From: Stomorhina lunata
Lineage: Eukaryota; Arthropoda; Insecta; Diptera; Rhiniidae
Assembly: GCA_933228675.1 (NCBI GenBank)
Contig: OW121740.1
Coordinates: 156,353,828-156,417,827 of the forward strand
Length of the DNA: 64,000 bases
Reading direction: 5' to 3'
The notes below the pieces were generated by a model. The model had not been told where the DNA came from. It searched no databases and saw only the letters and a list, made by a program, of their open reading frames with translations. This document shows positions 50,056 to 63,004 of this stretch, piece by piece (the stretch's first letter is position 1; each line of letters begins with the position of its first letter). Both the position numbers and the translations under genes were made by a program.

Positions 50056-50561
50056 AACATGATCAAATGCATAGTTTACTATTCTATAAAGCACATACAG
50101 ATAGACAAACATTCATTTGTTAAAACTTATAACATTACCAATTTGTTCTCCTTTTTATCTCCTTCGTCGCCTCATGCGTAACAACTTTTCTTAAGATTGT
50201 AGCATGATCAAATACACAGTTTACGATTTAATTCACTTTGAGTAATTTTCAGGGGCGCCACCTGTCGGTAATTGGTCATACCAACTAAGAAACCTTCGTC
50301 GGCTCATGCGCTACAACTTTTCTAAAGATCATAGCATGATCAAATACATAGTTCACGATCTAAATCATTTTGAGTAATTTTCAGTGGCGCCATCAGTTGG
50401 AAAGTAGTCATGTCGACTTAAAAACCTTCGATGGCTCATGCGCAACAACTTTGCATAACATGATCAAATGCATAGTTTACTATTCTATAAAGCACATACA
50501 GATAGACAAACATTCATTTGTTAAAACTTATAACATTACCAATTTGTTCTCCTTTTTATCT
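49760..50561. repeat. 401 bp tandem duplication in the right arm
   Basis: 49760-50160 and 50161-50561 are nearly identical, starting CCTTCGTCGCCTCATGCGTA and ending GTTCTCCTTTTTATCT. Only a handful of single-base differences are visible, so the duplication is recent. Confidence 0.93.
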
Positions 50562-51125
50562 CCTAATCTTAAAGAAGTTAAATCTGAATATTTGGTACTT
50601 CTTTGGTACCAATTGAAATCAGTACATTTTTTAAAAACACAGTTAATATATCGTTCCTACTCATATTACTTTATGATGTTTTAAGTTATCATTTTATCCT
50701 TCTTCTTACTAATTTTGGCCCCCGAAATCAAAAAAAGTACCAAATACGTGTTTAATATTTTTTCACATTTATTGATTCTAGTACAAAGTTAATTTCTGTA
50801 TTCTTTGGTTCAAGAGATAAGTGTACCAAAAAAACTACTTTCACCACTTTTTACCCCCTATTGTTCATAGTTTCAAAAAAGTACCAAACACCTGTCCACT
50901 TATTCTTATAGTTGTTCGAAACGTAATATTAATTTTGTTTCTATGTCTATTACTTTAGGAGATCTAACGTTTTCGAATTTTTTCCCCTTTTTACCCGTTT
51001 TTACCCCCTTAGAGGCAAAGTTTCTAAAAGTACCTTCTTACATCCAAACAGATATCCACTGTTCAAATTTAGTCAAAATCGTTAGAGCCGTTTTCGAGAT
51101 AGCCATTCTATATATATATTATTGA

Positions 51126-51765
51126 AACAAGTAAAAAAGTGCTATAGTCGGTCAAGCCCGACCATACGATACCCATCACCACTAAGGTCAAAGGTGTTCT
51201 TTTATCTGTATAAAGAAATATTTGCTGAATTTTGCCATCATACAAACATTTTCTCAAAACTTATTTATTTAAGCTGTTTCCGTCATTTGGACTTATATGA
51301 GAGTTAGGGTCAAATGTGGACCAATTATCTCGAAATTTGGCCAATTGATTGCAGTTGTTACAGTGATTTTTGTCCCACGTAGTGCGTTTGATAGAAGAAT
51401 TGGTATGGGAGCTATTTGCAAATGTGCACCGATTTCATTGAAATTTGGTACCGTGATTTTGGTTTACATAAGCAGTGTTCGGGAAGTGGGACCTATGGGA
51501 GGTACCATGAATAATGGACCGATTTTGACAAATTTCAATAGCCATGGTCCCAATATCAGAAAATGATCTGTTCCAAATTTTATTAAATTATCTTTAGAAT
51601 TGAGACCTGTTGTTTGATTACAAGGTTTACATGGGGGTCCAACTAGCCAGAAGGACGGACGGACATCGACTCAGAAAGTGATTCTAAGCCTATTGGTATA
51701 CTAAAAGGTGGGTCGAAGACAAATATTTCTATGCGTTACATATACCTATGGTGGTGAAGGGTATA
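51126..51765 (-). mobile_element. Helentron-like element, family B, copy 4
   Basis: Starts AACAAGTAAAAAAGTGCTAT with the GTCGG...CCGAC hairpin, contains GGACGGACGGACATCG near 51654-51669 and TTCTAAGCCTATTGGTATAC, and ends GGTGGTGAAGGGTATA. It begins about 6 bp after the TA run closing the large foldback element. Confidence 0.88.
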
Positions 51766-52954
51766 AAAAATTTTCTGAATATACAAGGTTTATCTTTTAA
51801 GCTTCGGGGTTAAAGAAAACAAGTTATTTTAATGCTTTTAATGCATAAGTTCACTTCCTCCATTTCAAATTTTGATAAACATTTTAAAGAAACAACCGCT
51901 TTATCGATCGTTTGCTGTTAGAAAACCCTATACAGTCGACGGTTGTTCACTTTCAAACTTATACGCTTTGACCCACGATTCGTTACACTGTTCGCTTTAT
52001 AATTACAAAAAATACTTTGTGATTTCAGTTTTTCATTTCAACAGTAATTCATTCATTATTAAAAAACTAAGGTGAGGATTTTTCTCAATAATGTCAATTA
52101 AAACTTAAATTAATTGCAAAAAATTACATTTAAATTATTGGGCACAAATTTATAGAAAATTTTCTCAAGCCGGGATTTTCCTGGTAAATTTAGTAATAAA
52201 TATAGAACGGTAAATTAACAGTTTAGCAATATTATATGTACTTAACACCACCATAGAAGAGGAGGGTATAAAAGGTTTCTGCTAGTATTTGTATAACACA
52301 GAAATAAGGAATCTATCAATCACCATCGACTCAGAATCTCTATGTGAGAATGTAACTTCACCGCCGAAGAAGTCTTTAATATCCGAAAATCTAGAAAAAA
52401 GATTAGTACAGAGACAAAATATGGGAGAAATACGTTTCTAGGCATTTAACCCTTTAAAACTTCATTGAAATCGATTTGTGATTAGTAATGTAGAGTACAG
52501 TCATTTTTTACTTGAACTTCTTGTAAAAACGTTAATTTTTTGTATATACGTACCATTTTGTAAAAAAGTACTTTTTCAGAAAAAGTACTTTATCAAGTAC
52601 TTTTTTTTTAAAGTACATTATTAAAGTACTTTTTTGAAAAAGTACCTTTTGTACTTTAAGAGCAACGTAGAGATCTACTAAATAAAATTCCCAAGAATTT
52701 TTAGTATTTATTATAAAAAAATATATAAATAAATAATAAATGTTATTGTTTTTAAATAAAATTTGTGATTTGTGATAAACGAGTACCATCAGACAAAATT
52801 GTTGTGTAAATTTTCAGTTGTCAAAAAACAAACGTATAACACGTAAATTGAGATGTTGAAATCTCTAAGTAGCTGAAAGCAGTTTTGTCTGCAAGAAAAA
52901 AAATAAATTGTTTTGTTGTCAAAATCTAGTGGTGCACAATGGGTTACTATTTAT
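51766..52954. other. AT-rich island with an AAGTACTTT palindrome cluster
   Basis: Mostly unique. Near 52240-52275 ACCACCATAGAAGAGGAGGG and TATAAAAGG faintly recall a family B end. 52560-52660 is rich in the palindrome AAAGTACTTT. No recognised gene. Confidence 0.5.
52560..52660. repeat. Cluster of AAAGTACTTT palindromes
   Basis: The motif AAGTACTTT or AGTACTTT occurs about seven times in 100 bp with irregular spacing, separated by A- or T-runs. The whole patch is close to self-complementary. Confidence 0.75.
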
Positions 52955-54945
52955 AAGAAATTTTTGGAAAATTTTTTATTTAGAGAAAACTTTAGAAAAT
53001 TTAATATCCTAACAAAATTTTTATGAAATTTTCTGAAAATTGCCTATTAATAGAAAATTTTTCAAAAATTTACTATTCATATGAAATTTTTCGAAAATTT
53101 AATATTTATAGGAGATTTTTCGAAAATTGACTATTCATAGGAAATTTTTCGAAAATTTAATATTTACAGGAAATTTTTCGAAAATTTAATATTTCTAGGA
53201 AATTTTTCGAAAATTTAATATTTATAGGAAATTTTTCGAAAATTGACTGTTTATAGGAAATTTTTTGAAAATTGACAATAAGAAATTTTTTGAAAATTTA
53301 CTATTTATAGGAAATTTTTTAAAAATTGACAATTTATAATAAATTTTTCGAAAATTGACTATTTTTATGGAAATTTTTCCAAAATTGACTATTTATAGGA
53401 AATTTTTCGAAAATTGACTATTTATAGGAAATTTTTCAAAAATTGACTATTTATAGGAAAATTTTCCAAAATTGACTATTTATAGGAAAATTTTCAAAAA
53501 TTAACTATTTATAGGAAATTTTTCGAAAATTGACTATTTATAGGAAATTTTTCAAAAATTGACTATTTATAGGAAAATTTTCCCAAATTGACCATTTATA
53601 GGAAAATTTTCAAAAATTAACTATTTATAGGAAATTTTTCGAAAATTTACTATTTATAGGAAATTTTTCGAAAATTGACTATTTATAGGAAATTTTTCAA
53701 AAATTGACTATTTATAGGAAAATTTTCCAAAATTGACTATTTATAGGAAAATTTTCAAAAATTAACTATTTATAGGAAATTTTTCGAAAATTGACTATTT
53801 ATAGGAAATTTTTCGAAAATTGACTATTTATAGGAAATTTTTCAAAAATTGACTATTTATAGGAAATTTTTCGAAAATTTACTATTTATAGGAAATTTTT
53901 CGAAAATTGACTATTTATAGGAAATTTTTCGAAAATTGACTATTTATAGGAAATTTTTCCAAAATTGACTATTTAAAGGAAATTTTTTCCAAAATTGACA
54001 ATTTATAGGAAATTTTTTCCAAAATTGACAATTTATAGGAAATTTTTCCAAAATTGACAATTTATAGGAAATTTTTCCAAAATTGACAATTTATAGGAAA
54101 TTTTTCCAAAATTGACAATTTATAATAAATTTTTCAAAAATTGTCTATTTTTAAGGAAATTTTTCGAAAATTGACTATAGATAGGAAATTTTCCAAAATT
54201 GACTATTTACAGGAAAATTTTCGAAAATTTAATTTTTCGAAAATTGACTATTTATAATAAATTTTTTGAAAATTGACTATTTTTATGGAAATTTTTCGAA
54301 AATTGATTATTTATAGGAAATTTTTAGAAAATTTACTATTTATAGGAAATTTTTCGAAAATTTAATATTTATTGGAAATTTTTAAAAAATTTAATATTTA
54401 TAGAAAATTTTTCGAAAATTTAATATTAATAGAAAATTTTTGAAAATTAACTAATTATATGAAATTTTTCGAAAATTGACTATTTATAGAAAATTTTGAG
54501 AAAACTGACTATTTATAGGAAATTTTGCGAAAATTTAATATTTATAGTAAATTTTTCGAAAATTTAATATTTATAGGAAATTTTTCGAAAATTTAATATT
54601 TATAGGAAATTTTTTAAAAATTTAATATTAATAGGAAATTTTTCGAAAATTTCCAAAATTTTTGAAAATTGAAGTTATAGGAAATTTTTTGAAAATTTAA
54701 TATTTATAGGAAATTTTTCAAAAATTGACTATAGGAAATTTTTCGAAGATTGACTATAGGAAATTTTTCGAAAATTGAATATTTAAAGGAAATTTTTCAC
54801 ATATTAAAAATTAATGGAAAATTTTCGAAAATATATATAAGGAAATATATATAAGGAAAATTGAGAAAATTAATTATTTAGAGGAAATTTTTCGAAAATT
54901 GACTATAGGAAATTTTTTTAAAAATTGGGTATTTTTTTAAATTGA
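52955..54945 (+). repeat. Satellite D array, 29 bp unit
   Basis: About 65-70 units of GGAAATTTTTCGAAAATTGA followed by CTATTTATA. The core TTTTCGAAAA is a perfect palindrome. Variants (CAAAAATTGAC, CCAAAATTGAC, CAAAAATTAAC) recur in fixed order with offsets of 116 bp (4 x 29; TTAACTATTT at 53501 and 53617) and 145 bp (5 x 29; at 53762). Both edges are degenerate. Confidence 0.95.
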
Positions 54946-55515
54946 CAATTTATAGAAAATTTTTCAAAAATTTCTTATTTTTACAGATAATTTTTCAAAA
55001 ATTTCTTATTCTTAAAGGGAAATTTTTAAAAATTTCCTATTTTTATAGGAAATTTTTCAAAAATGTCCTATTTTTATAGGAAATTTTTCAAAAATTTCCT
55101 ATTTTTATAGAAAATTTTTCAAAAATTTCCTATTTTTATAGGAAATTTTTCAAAAATTCCTATTTTTATAGGAAATTTTTCAAATATTTCCTATTTTTAT
55201 AGGAAATTTTCAAAAAATTTCCTATTTTTATAGGAAATTTTTCAAAAATTACCTATTTTTATAGGAAATTTTTCAAAAAAATTCCTATTTTTATATAAAA
55301 TTTTTCAAAAATTTCCTATTTTTATAGGAAATTTTTCAAAATTTGTCTATTTTTGTGTAGGAAATTTTTTAAAAAATTCTTGTTTTTATAGGAAATTTTT
55401 CAAAAATTTCTTATTTTTATAGGAAATTTTCAAAAATTTCTTATTTTTATAGGAAATTTTTCAAAAATGTCTTTTTTGATAGGAAATTTTTTAAAAATTT
55501 CTTATTTTATAGAAA
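54946..55515 (+). repeat. Satellite A island joined to satellite D
   Basis: About 18 units of the 31 bp form (TTTTTCAAAAATTTCCTATT and TTTATAGGAA) directly follow satellite D with no unique sequence between them. Confidence 0.92.
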
Positions 55516-56804
55516 AATTGCTTGATCCCATTGTGCTTTCGCCTTCGGTTCTATAACCACTCAACTTTAAGTAACTGGAAAATTGACAAGAGCTCAGTTG
55601 TATTTCCCTCCAATCTTCATTTTTTCCGCTTTTTTTCAAGAGATAAACTCAAAAACTTAAATAGCAGACAAATTGTAGACAATAAATATAAAAAATTTAC
55701 AAAAAAATACGCGAAAAATCCTTATAATACCAGTACAAAATGAAACGTTACAATAGCAACAATAAGAAAATTGTAGCATCATCAGTCATCACCCTCGATT
55801 GTCTGGCAATACGAGACACCTAAACCGGAGCAACATATCCAAAAATCAGCAGCAACAAAAAACAAAAATTTTATTTTGGTTGCACATCAAAAGGGGGGAC
55901 TTTTAAGGGTGGATTTGCAAAGTTTACAAAAAAACAAAAAAAAAAAATGGGGGAAAATATGAAACTAAATAAAAACATTCATTTATTATTTATATAATAA
56001 AATGTATAAAATTATCAACGTAAAATGAATCAAGAATAACAAAAATAAAGCAGCAACTACTTAAATCTATTACAATATTTATGATGATGTCCAAATAAGT
56101 TAAACTAGACTAGGGAGAATGGACAGACGGAAGGACGGATAAAAACTGATTCAATTTGCTCTGGTCAATATGAGGATAATAAATATTTTTATAGATATTT
56201 TATTGATAAATCTAACCTAAAGCATTTTTAGAGAATATTTAATAATTTAAAGCATAATTTTGAAACATTTTTTGAAATTTTGTGGCAAATTTAAAGCAAA
56301 TTTCAACAAAATTGATAAAAACTCATTTTAATGACATAAATTCATGACATTTTCCTTTTCCTTTCAATGCAATTTTAATTGAAATTGGAAGATAATCATC
56401 CTGTTCATACTTTGTATGTCCTTATCATAATTAACGTCGGCTTAATTATTGTCATTTTCATCATCGTCAATGTTAATACAACAACAGCTCATCAAAAGTG
56501 AATTTGATATAAATTGAAAGTGCCTCACGTCCAACGGCGCCAATTTTCATTCATTCAATCACTCAGTCAGTCAGTCAATACGCAGGTACTCTTACACTTG
56601 GTCATTCATACAATTACATGAATATTTTAAACATTTTTGCGGTAAAACTTCAATACAGAAAGTCAATGAAGTCCTTGTCAGTCGTTCTCCTGCTTTAGAT
56701 TTGACTCAAAGCGTAAAAACCAACTTCATCGTCATCATCATCATCGACATGAGTCGATTAACAAAAGTTAGTTACAACAATAATTCTATTCGACAGGGAA
56801 CAGT
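55516..56804. other. Unique AT-rich island, no gene seen
   Basis: Contains CAACAA runs, a GTCY-like remnant (GGACAGACGGAAGGACGG, 56120-56137) and CATCATCATC near 56735. A short open frame (55522-55743) matches nothing known. Confidence 0.55.
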
Positions 56805-59405
56805 GGAAAAACTTCCTATAAAAATAGGAAATTTTAGAAAAATTTCCTATAAAAATAATAAAATATTCAAAAATTTCTTACAAAATTAGGAAATTTAAAA
56901 AAAATTTCCTTTAAAAAAAAGGACATCTTTTTAAAATTTCATATAAAAATAGGAAATTTTTGAAAGATTTGCTATAAAATAGGAAATTTTTTAAAGATTT
57001 GCTATAAAATAGGAAATTTTTGAAAGATTTCCTATAAAATATGAAATTTTTGAAAGATTCACAATAAAAAAAGGAAATTTTTGAAAAATTTCCTATAAAA
57101 AAAATAAATTTTTGAAAAATTTCCTATAAAAATAAGAAATTTTTGAAGAATTTCCTATAAAAAAAGGAAATTTTTGAAAAATTTCCTATAAAAAAGGAAA
57201 TTTTTGAAAAATTTCCTATAAAAAAAGAAAATTTTTGAAAAATTTCCTATAAAAATAGGAAATTTTTGAAAAATTTCCTATAAAAATAGGAAATTTTTGA
57301 AAAATTTCCTATAAAAATAGGAAATTTTTGAAAAATTTCCTATAAAAATAGGAAATTTTTGAAAATTTCCTATGAAATTAGGAAATTTTTGAAAAATTTC
57401 TTATAAAAATAGGAAATTTTTGAAAAAATTTCCTATTTTTATAGGAATTTTTTCAAAAATTCAAAAATTTCCTATAAAAATAGGAAATTTTTGAAAAATT
57501 TCCTATAAAAATAGGAAATTTTTGAAAAATTTCCTATAAAAATAGGAAATTTTTGAAAAATTTCCTATAAAAATAGGAAATTTTTGAAAAATTTCCTATA
57601 AAAATAGGAAATTTTTGAAAAATTTCCTATAAAAATAGGAAATTTTTGAAAAATTTCCTATAAAAATAGGAAATTTTTGAAAAATTTCCTATAAAAATAG
57701 GAAATTTTTGAAAATTTTCCTATAAAAATAGGAAATTTTTGAAAAATTTCCTATAAAAATAGGAAATTTTTGAAAAATTTCCTATAAAAATAGGAAATTT
57801 TTGAAAAATTTCCTATAAAAATAGGAAATTTTTGAAAAATTTCCTATAAAAATAGGAAATTTTTGAAAAATTTCCTATAAAAATAGGAAATTTTTGAAAA
57901 ATTTCCTATAAAAATAGGAAATTTTTGAAAAATTTCCTATAAAAATAGGAAATTTTTGAAAAATTTCCTATAAAAATAGGAAATTTTTGAAAAATTTCCT
58001 ATAAAAATAGGAAATTTTTGAAAAATTTCCTATAAAAATAGGAATTTTTTGAAAAATTTCCTATACAAATAGGAAATTTTTGAAAAATTTCCTATAAAAA
58101 TAGGAAATTTTTGAAAAATTTCCTATAAAAATAGGAAATTTTTGAAAAATTTCCTATAAAAATAGGAAATTTTTGAAAATTTTCCTATAAAAATAGGAAA
58201 TTTTTGAAAAATTTCCTATAAACATTTTTTTCAAAAATTTCTTTTTTTTCATAGGAAATTTTTAAAAAATTTCCTTTTTTTATGGAAAATTTTTTCAATA
58301 ATTTCCTTTTTTTATAGAAAGTTTTTCAAAAATTTCCTATTTTTATAGGAAATTTTTCAAAAATTTCGTTTTTATAGGAAATTTTTCAAAAATTTCCTAT
58401 TTTTATAGCAAATTTTTCAAAAAATTCATATTTTTATAGCAAATTTTTGAAAATTTTCCTTTTTTTAGAGGACATTTTTTTTAAATTTTTATAGGAAATT
58501 TTTTAAAAATTTCCTATTTTTATAGGAAATTTTAAAAAAATTGCCTATTTTTACAGGAAATTTTTTAAAAATTTCCTATTTTTATAGCAAATTTGTCAAA
58601 AATTTCCTATTTTTATAGCAAATTTTTCAAAAATTTCCTATTTTTATTGCAAATTTTTCAAAAATTTCCTATTTTTATAATAAATTTTTCAAAAATTTGC
58701 TATTTTTATAGCAAATTTTTCAAAAATTTCCTATTTTTATAGCAAATTTTTCAAAAATTTCCTATTTTTATAGCAAATTTTTCAAAAATTTCCTATTCTT
58801 ATAGCAAATTTTTCAAAAATTTCCTATTTTTTCTAGCAAAATTTTGAAAAATTTCCTATCTTTATAGGAAATTTTTCAAAAATTTCCTATTTTTATAGGA
58901 AATTTTTCAAAAATTTCCTATTTTTATAGGAAATTTTTAAAAATTTTCCTATTTTTATAGGAAATTTTTAAAAATTTTCCTATTTTTATAGGAAATTTTT
59001 AAAAATTTTCCTATTTTTATAGGAAATTTTTAAAAAATTTCCTACTTTTATAGGAAATTTTTCAAAACTTTACTTTTTTATAGGAAATTTTTCAAAAATT
59101 TTCTTTTTTTATAGGAAATTTTTTAAAAATTTCCTATTTTTATAGGAAATTTTTTAAAAATTTCCTATTTTTATAGGATTTTTTTCAAAAATTTCCAATT
59201 TGTATAGGAAATTTCCTTTAAAATTTTTTTTTATATTTCCTATACAAATAGGAAATTTTTGAAAAATTTTCTATAAAAAAGGACCCTTTTAAAAAGTTTC
59301 CTTTAAAATTAAGAAATTTTAGAAAATTTGCTTTAAAATTGAGAAATTTGAAATTTTGAAAATTTCTTATAAAAAAAAATATATTTTTGAAAATTTTCTG
59401 ATTCT
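56805..59405. repeat. Satellite A island forming a large inverted repeat
   Basis: Reverse-type units (CCTATAAAAATAGG and AAATTTTTGAAAAATTT) run from 56805 to about 58215, very homogeneous at 57230-58200. They flip near 58216-58225 to forward-type units (TTTTTCAAAAATTTCCTATT, TTTATAGCAAA/TAGGAAA), which run to about 59215; the last ~190 bp return to reverse type. A short forward patch also lies at 57435-57460. The two halves could pair as long arms. Confidence 0.92.
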
Positions 59406-60599
59406 GTTCTATTTTAAATCCCACTATAAATTAGGAATTTACATCTGCATCGATATTAGCAGGAGCTCTTTTAGAAATCAGACATTGCGTTTGTTTATTG
59501 TTATCACCTTCCTACTGGTATTTTCCTTCATCTGTGACTGCCGCCAACCGCTGTTACTGTGACTGCAGTCATTGAGCCAGTGTCCTCTTTGTCCTACTCC
59601 TAACACCACACACTCATACACTTTCATTTACTAGACTGTGACACCTGTCAGTTTGAATTTTTTTATGATTTTATTCACTTTTATTTATTCGAACAAAAAG
59701 TTCTTTCAACTTAATATCTTCTTTCGTCTGCTGCTGCTGCTGCAACTGAAGTTGTAGTCATTGTTGCGGTTGTAGCTGCTAGAGAATTCCATGAGATTTC
59801 TGATTCTTATGGATTTTTTGGATGTCATTCGTTCGTTCGTTCGTTCCTTCCTACCGTCAGTCATTCGTTGAGTTTTATTTATTGTAGGAAATTCCCTTAA
59901 AAATGGAAATTTTGAATTTGGTTTTTTATTGTAAATGTCGTATATGTCGTAAATTGTAAAGTGGCTTTGGAGATGTAAAAGTGTTAGTATATTGTCCATG
60001 TATTACAGAAAGTAATTGTATGTCAGTGTATTGTCAATCGAATTTCGTTCTTATTTTTCATTTCATTTCATCCTTTTGCTGCGACTGCTTTTTCATGTAA
60101 ATCAAAAAGTTGTTAAAGTTCATTGTTTTATTTTTATTAATCTTCGAGTCTATTATTGCCAATTATTGCGTTCTATATAATAGAGTTAAAGAACGAGCTA
60201 TTGTCCTTTTCTGCCATTTTTTTTTTTAACAAATTTATTATTTGCTCGTATTTGGTTTAACCGGAATATTTAAGTCCATATCATGTCCTGCATCAATTTT
60301 TTACATCGCTTTCATTTCATTTCCAACTTGTAACGAAATATTTACGTGCAGGTCTGCAAGTTAGTGATTTATTGAGTTGGAAACTTTATAGCAAAAAAGT
60401 TTAAAAGGAAATATATGAAAGAGTAGCAGGATTAAAACAACAGAATGCAATTGAATAAAAGTAAACTTTTCTGTATGGTAATTTTTGAAAATGTTCAAAA
60501 GTGGAATATGTCAAAACTTTATTTCAAGCAATCAAAAAATTAAAGACACAAGTTAAAAAGAAAGAAAAGAAGAAAAGTATTTTATATTTATTAAAATGT
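59406..60599. other. Unique island, no gene seen
   Basis: Less AT-rich near 59450-59800, with CTGCTGCTGCTGCTGCAACT near 59728 and TTCGTTCGTTCGTTC near 59828. No recognisable protein or RNA. Confidence 0.55.
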
Positions 60600-62510
60600 A
60601 AAATTTAAAAACCTTCTTATTTTTATAGGAAATTTTTTAAAAATTTCTTATTTTTATAAAAAAAAATTTAAAAAATTTCGTATTTTCATAGAAAATTTTT
60701 CAAAAATTTCTTATTTTTATAGGAAATTTAAACAAATTTTTAATTTTTATAGGAAATTTTTCAAAAATTTCTTATTTTATAGGAAACTTATCAAAAATTT
60801 CTTATTTTATAGGAAATTTTTCAAAAATTTCTTACTTTAATAGGAATTTTTTTCAAAACTTACTTATTTTTATAGGAAATTTTTCAAAAATTTCTTATTT
60901 TTATAGAAAATTTTTCAAAAATTTCTTATTTTTATAGGAAATTTTTCAAAAATTTCTTATTTTTATAGGAAATTTTTCAAAAATTTCTTATTTTTATAGG
61001 AAATTTTTCAAAAATTTCTTATTTTTATAGGAAATTTTTCAAAAATTTCTTATTTTTATAGAAAATTTTTCAAAAATTCCTTATTTTTATAGGAAATTTT
61101 TCAAAAATTTCTTATTTTTATAGGAAATTTTTCAAAAATTTCTTATTTTTATACGAAATTTTTCAAAAATTTCTTATTTTTATAGGAAATTTTTCAAAAA
61201 TTTCTTATTTTTATAGGAAATTTTTCAAAAATTTCTTATTTTTATAGGAAATTTTTCAAAAATTTCTTATTTTTATAGGAAATTTTTCAAAAATTTCTTA
61301 TTTTTATAGGAAATTTTTCAAAAATTTCTTATTTTTAAAGGCAATATTTCAAAAAATTATTTTTTTATGAAAAAATTTTCAAGTATTTCTTATTTTTATA
61401 AGAATTTTTTCAAAAATTTCTTATTTTTAAAGGAAAATTTTCAATAATTTCTTATTTTTATAGAATTTCTTTTAAATTTCTTATTTTTATATGGAAATTC
61501 TCAAAAATGTTTTATTTTTATACAAAATATCTAAACGTTTTTTTAATTTTATAGGAAATTTTTCAAAAATGTCTTATTTTTATAGGAAATTTTGAAAAAA
61601 TTCCTATAAAAATAAGAAATGCTTGAAAATTTGTTTATAAAAACAAGAAATTTTTGAAAAATTTCTTATTTTTATAGGAAATTTTTCAAAAATTTCTTAT
61701 TTCTATAGGAAATTTTTCAAAAATTTCTTATTTCTATAGGAATTTTTTCCAAAATTTCTTATTTTTATAGGGTATTTTCAAACATTTCTTATTTTTATAG
61801 AAAATTTTTCAAAAATTTCTTTTTTATATGAAGTTTTTCAAAAATTTCTTATTATTATAGATTTTTTTTAAATTTCTTATTTTTATAGGACATTTTTTAA
61901 AAATATATTTTCAAAAATTTATTTTTTTTATAGGAAATTTTTTAAAAATATCTTATTTTTATAGGAAATTTTACAAAAATTTCATATTTTTATAGAAAAT
62001 TTTTCTAAAATTTCTTAGTTTTATAGGAAATTTTTCTAAAATTTCCTATTTTTTTAGAAAATTTTGCAAAACTTTATTTTTATAGAAAATTTTTTAAAAG
62101 TTTCTTATTTATGCAGGAATTTTTTTTTAAATATTTCTTTTTTTATAGGAAATTTTTCAAAAATTTCTTAATTTTATAAGAAATTTTTCAAAAATTTCAT
62201 ATTTTTATAGGAAATTTTTCAAAAATGTCTTATTTTTATAGAAAATTTTTCAAAAATTTCTTATTTTTAAAGGAAATTTTTCAAAAATTTCTTATTTATA
62301 GACGAAATTTTTTAAAAATTTCTTATTTTTATAGAAAATTTTTTAATTTTTATAGGAATTTTTTTAAAAATTTCTTATTTTAATATAAAAAATTTTAAAA
62401 GTTTCTTATATTTTTATAGGATTTTTTTTTAATCTTACATTTTTGTACGCAAGTTTTCAAAAATTTGTTTTTTTATAAAAAAAATTTTCAAAAATTTATT
62501 ATTAATTTAA
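60600..62510 (+). repeat. Satellite A island, forward orientation
   Basis: 31 bp units reading TTTTTCAAAAATTTCTTATT and TTTATAGGAAA, so most units carry TTTCTTA where the main array has TTTCCTA. The centre (60880-61330) is homogeneous and the edges degenerate. A short reverse patch lies near 61593-61655. Confidence 0.92.
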
Positions 62511-63004
62511 TTTTGGTCAAACAATTTTCATTACCTTTAAATAAAATTCTCGTACATATTCTTCTCTGACTAAAGTAATTTTATTTTACCAAAAATTCAT
62601 GGAAAACTTCTCGTGAAAAGGAAAATTTTATTTCGGAACATTTAAAAATTTTTCAAGAATGAGTCGAATGGAGCAAAACATTAAATGCATACAGATTAAC
62701 AAATTATTCATTCATCCATCCATCCACAATACCGCACCATAAAATTTTCCAAAGAAAATCTTTTATATTACAATAGAAATACAAACATTATGGCCAAAAA
62801 ACGATTTAACGCTATAACTCAGACCAACGAAATAACCGACCACCCACTTTCTTCAATTCACACACAAATTTAAGGCCGGCTACAACAAATTCACTCTTTA
62901 TCCAAGAGCATGGACTTAAATTTCGAATACTACGAGTACAGTTGTCTAGAACTGAACACTCACACTTTGCTTCGTTTAAGCAAAACACCAAATGACCAAA
63001 CCTC
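62511..63004. other. Unique AT-rich island, no gene seen
   Basis: Contains ATTCATTCATCCATCCATCC near 62708. Nothing else recognisable. Confidence 0.55.

Larger units (their letters stand above)
44595..51109. mobile_element. Large foldback element, ~6.5 kb, with later insertions
   Basis: The left end (GAATGGCTATCTCGAAAACG, GCTCTAACGATTTTGA) and the right end (complement of the same, ending GAGATAGCCATTC at 51108) are inverted repeats flanked by TA runs. The left arm spans 44595-46066 and the right arm 48436-51109; the right arm is longer because of an inserted family B element (48584-49388) and a 401 bp duplication. After subtracting these, both arms are about 1.47 kb. The arms hold ~132 bp tandem repeats, a layout known from Drosophila FB and Galileo-type elements. 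The central region (46067-48435) carries DD37E copy 2 and no transposase for the element itself. Confidence 0.85.

Noticed and set aside
49969..50684. Two similar open frames beginning MSNFQWRHQLESS
   Set aside because: Their similarity is explained by the 401 bp tandem duplication of foldback arm sequence; they read across non-coding ~132 bp repeats and match no known protein.
52240..52275. Additional family B Helentron-like copy
   Set aside because: Only a dozen bases resemble the family end; there is no hairpin, GGAC run or matching interior.
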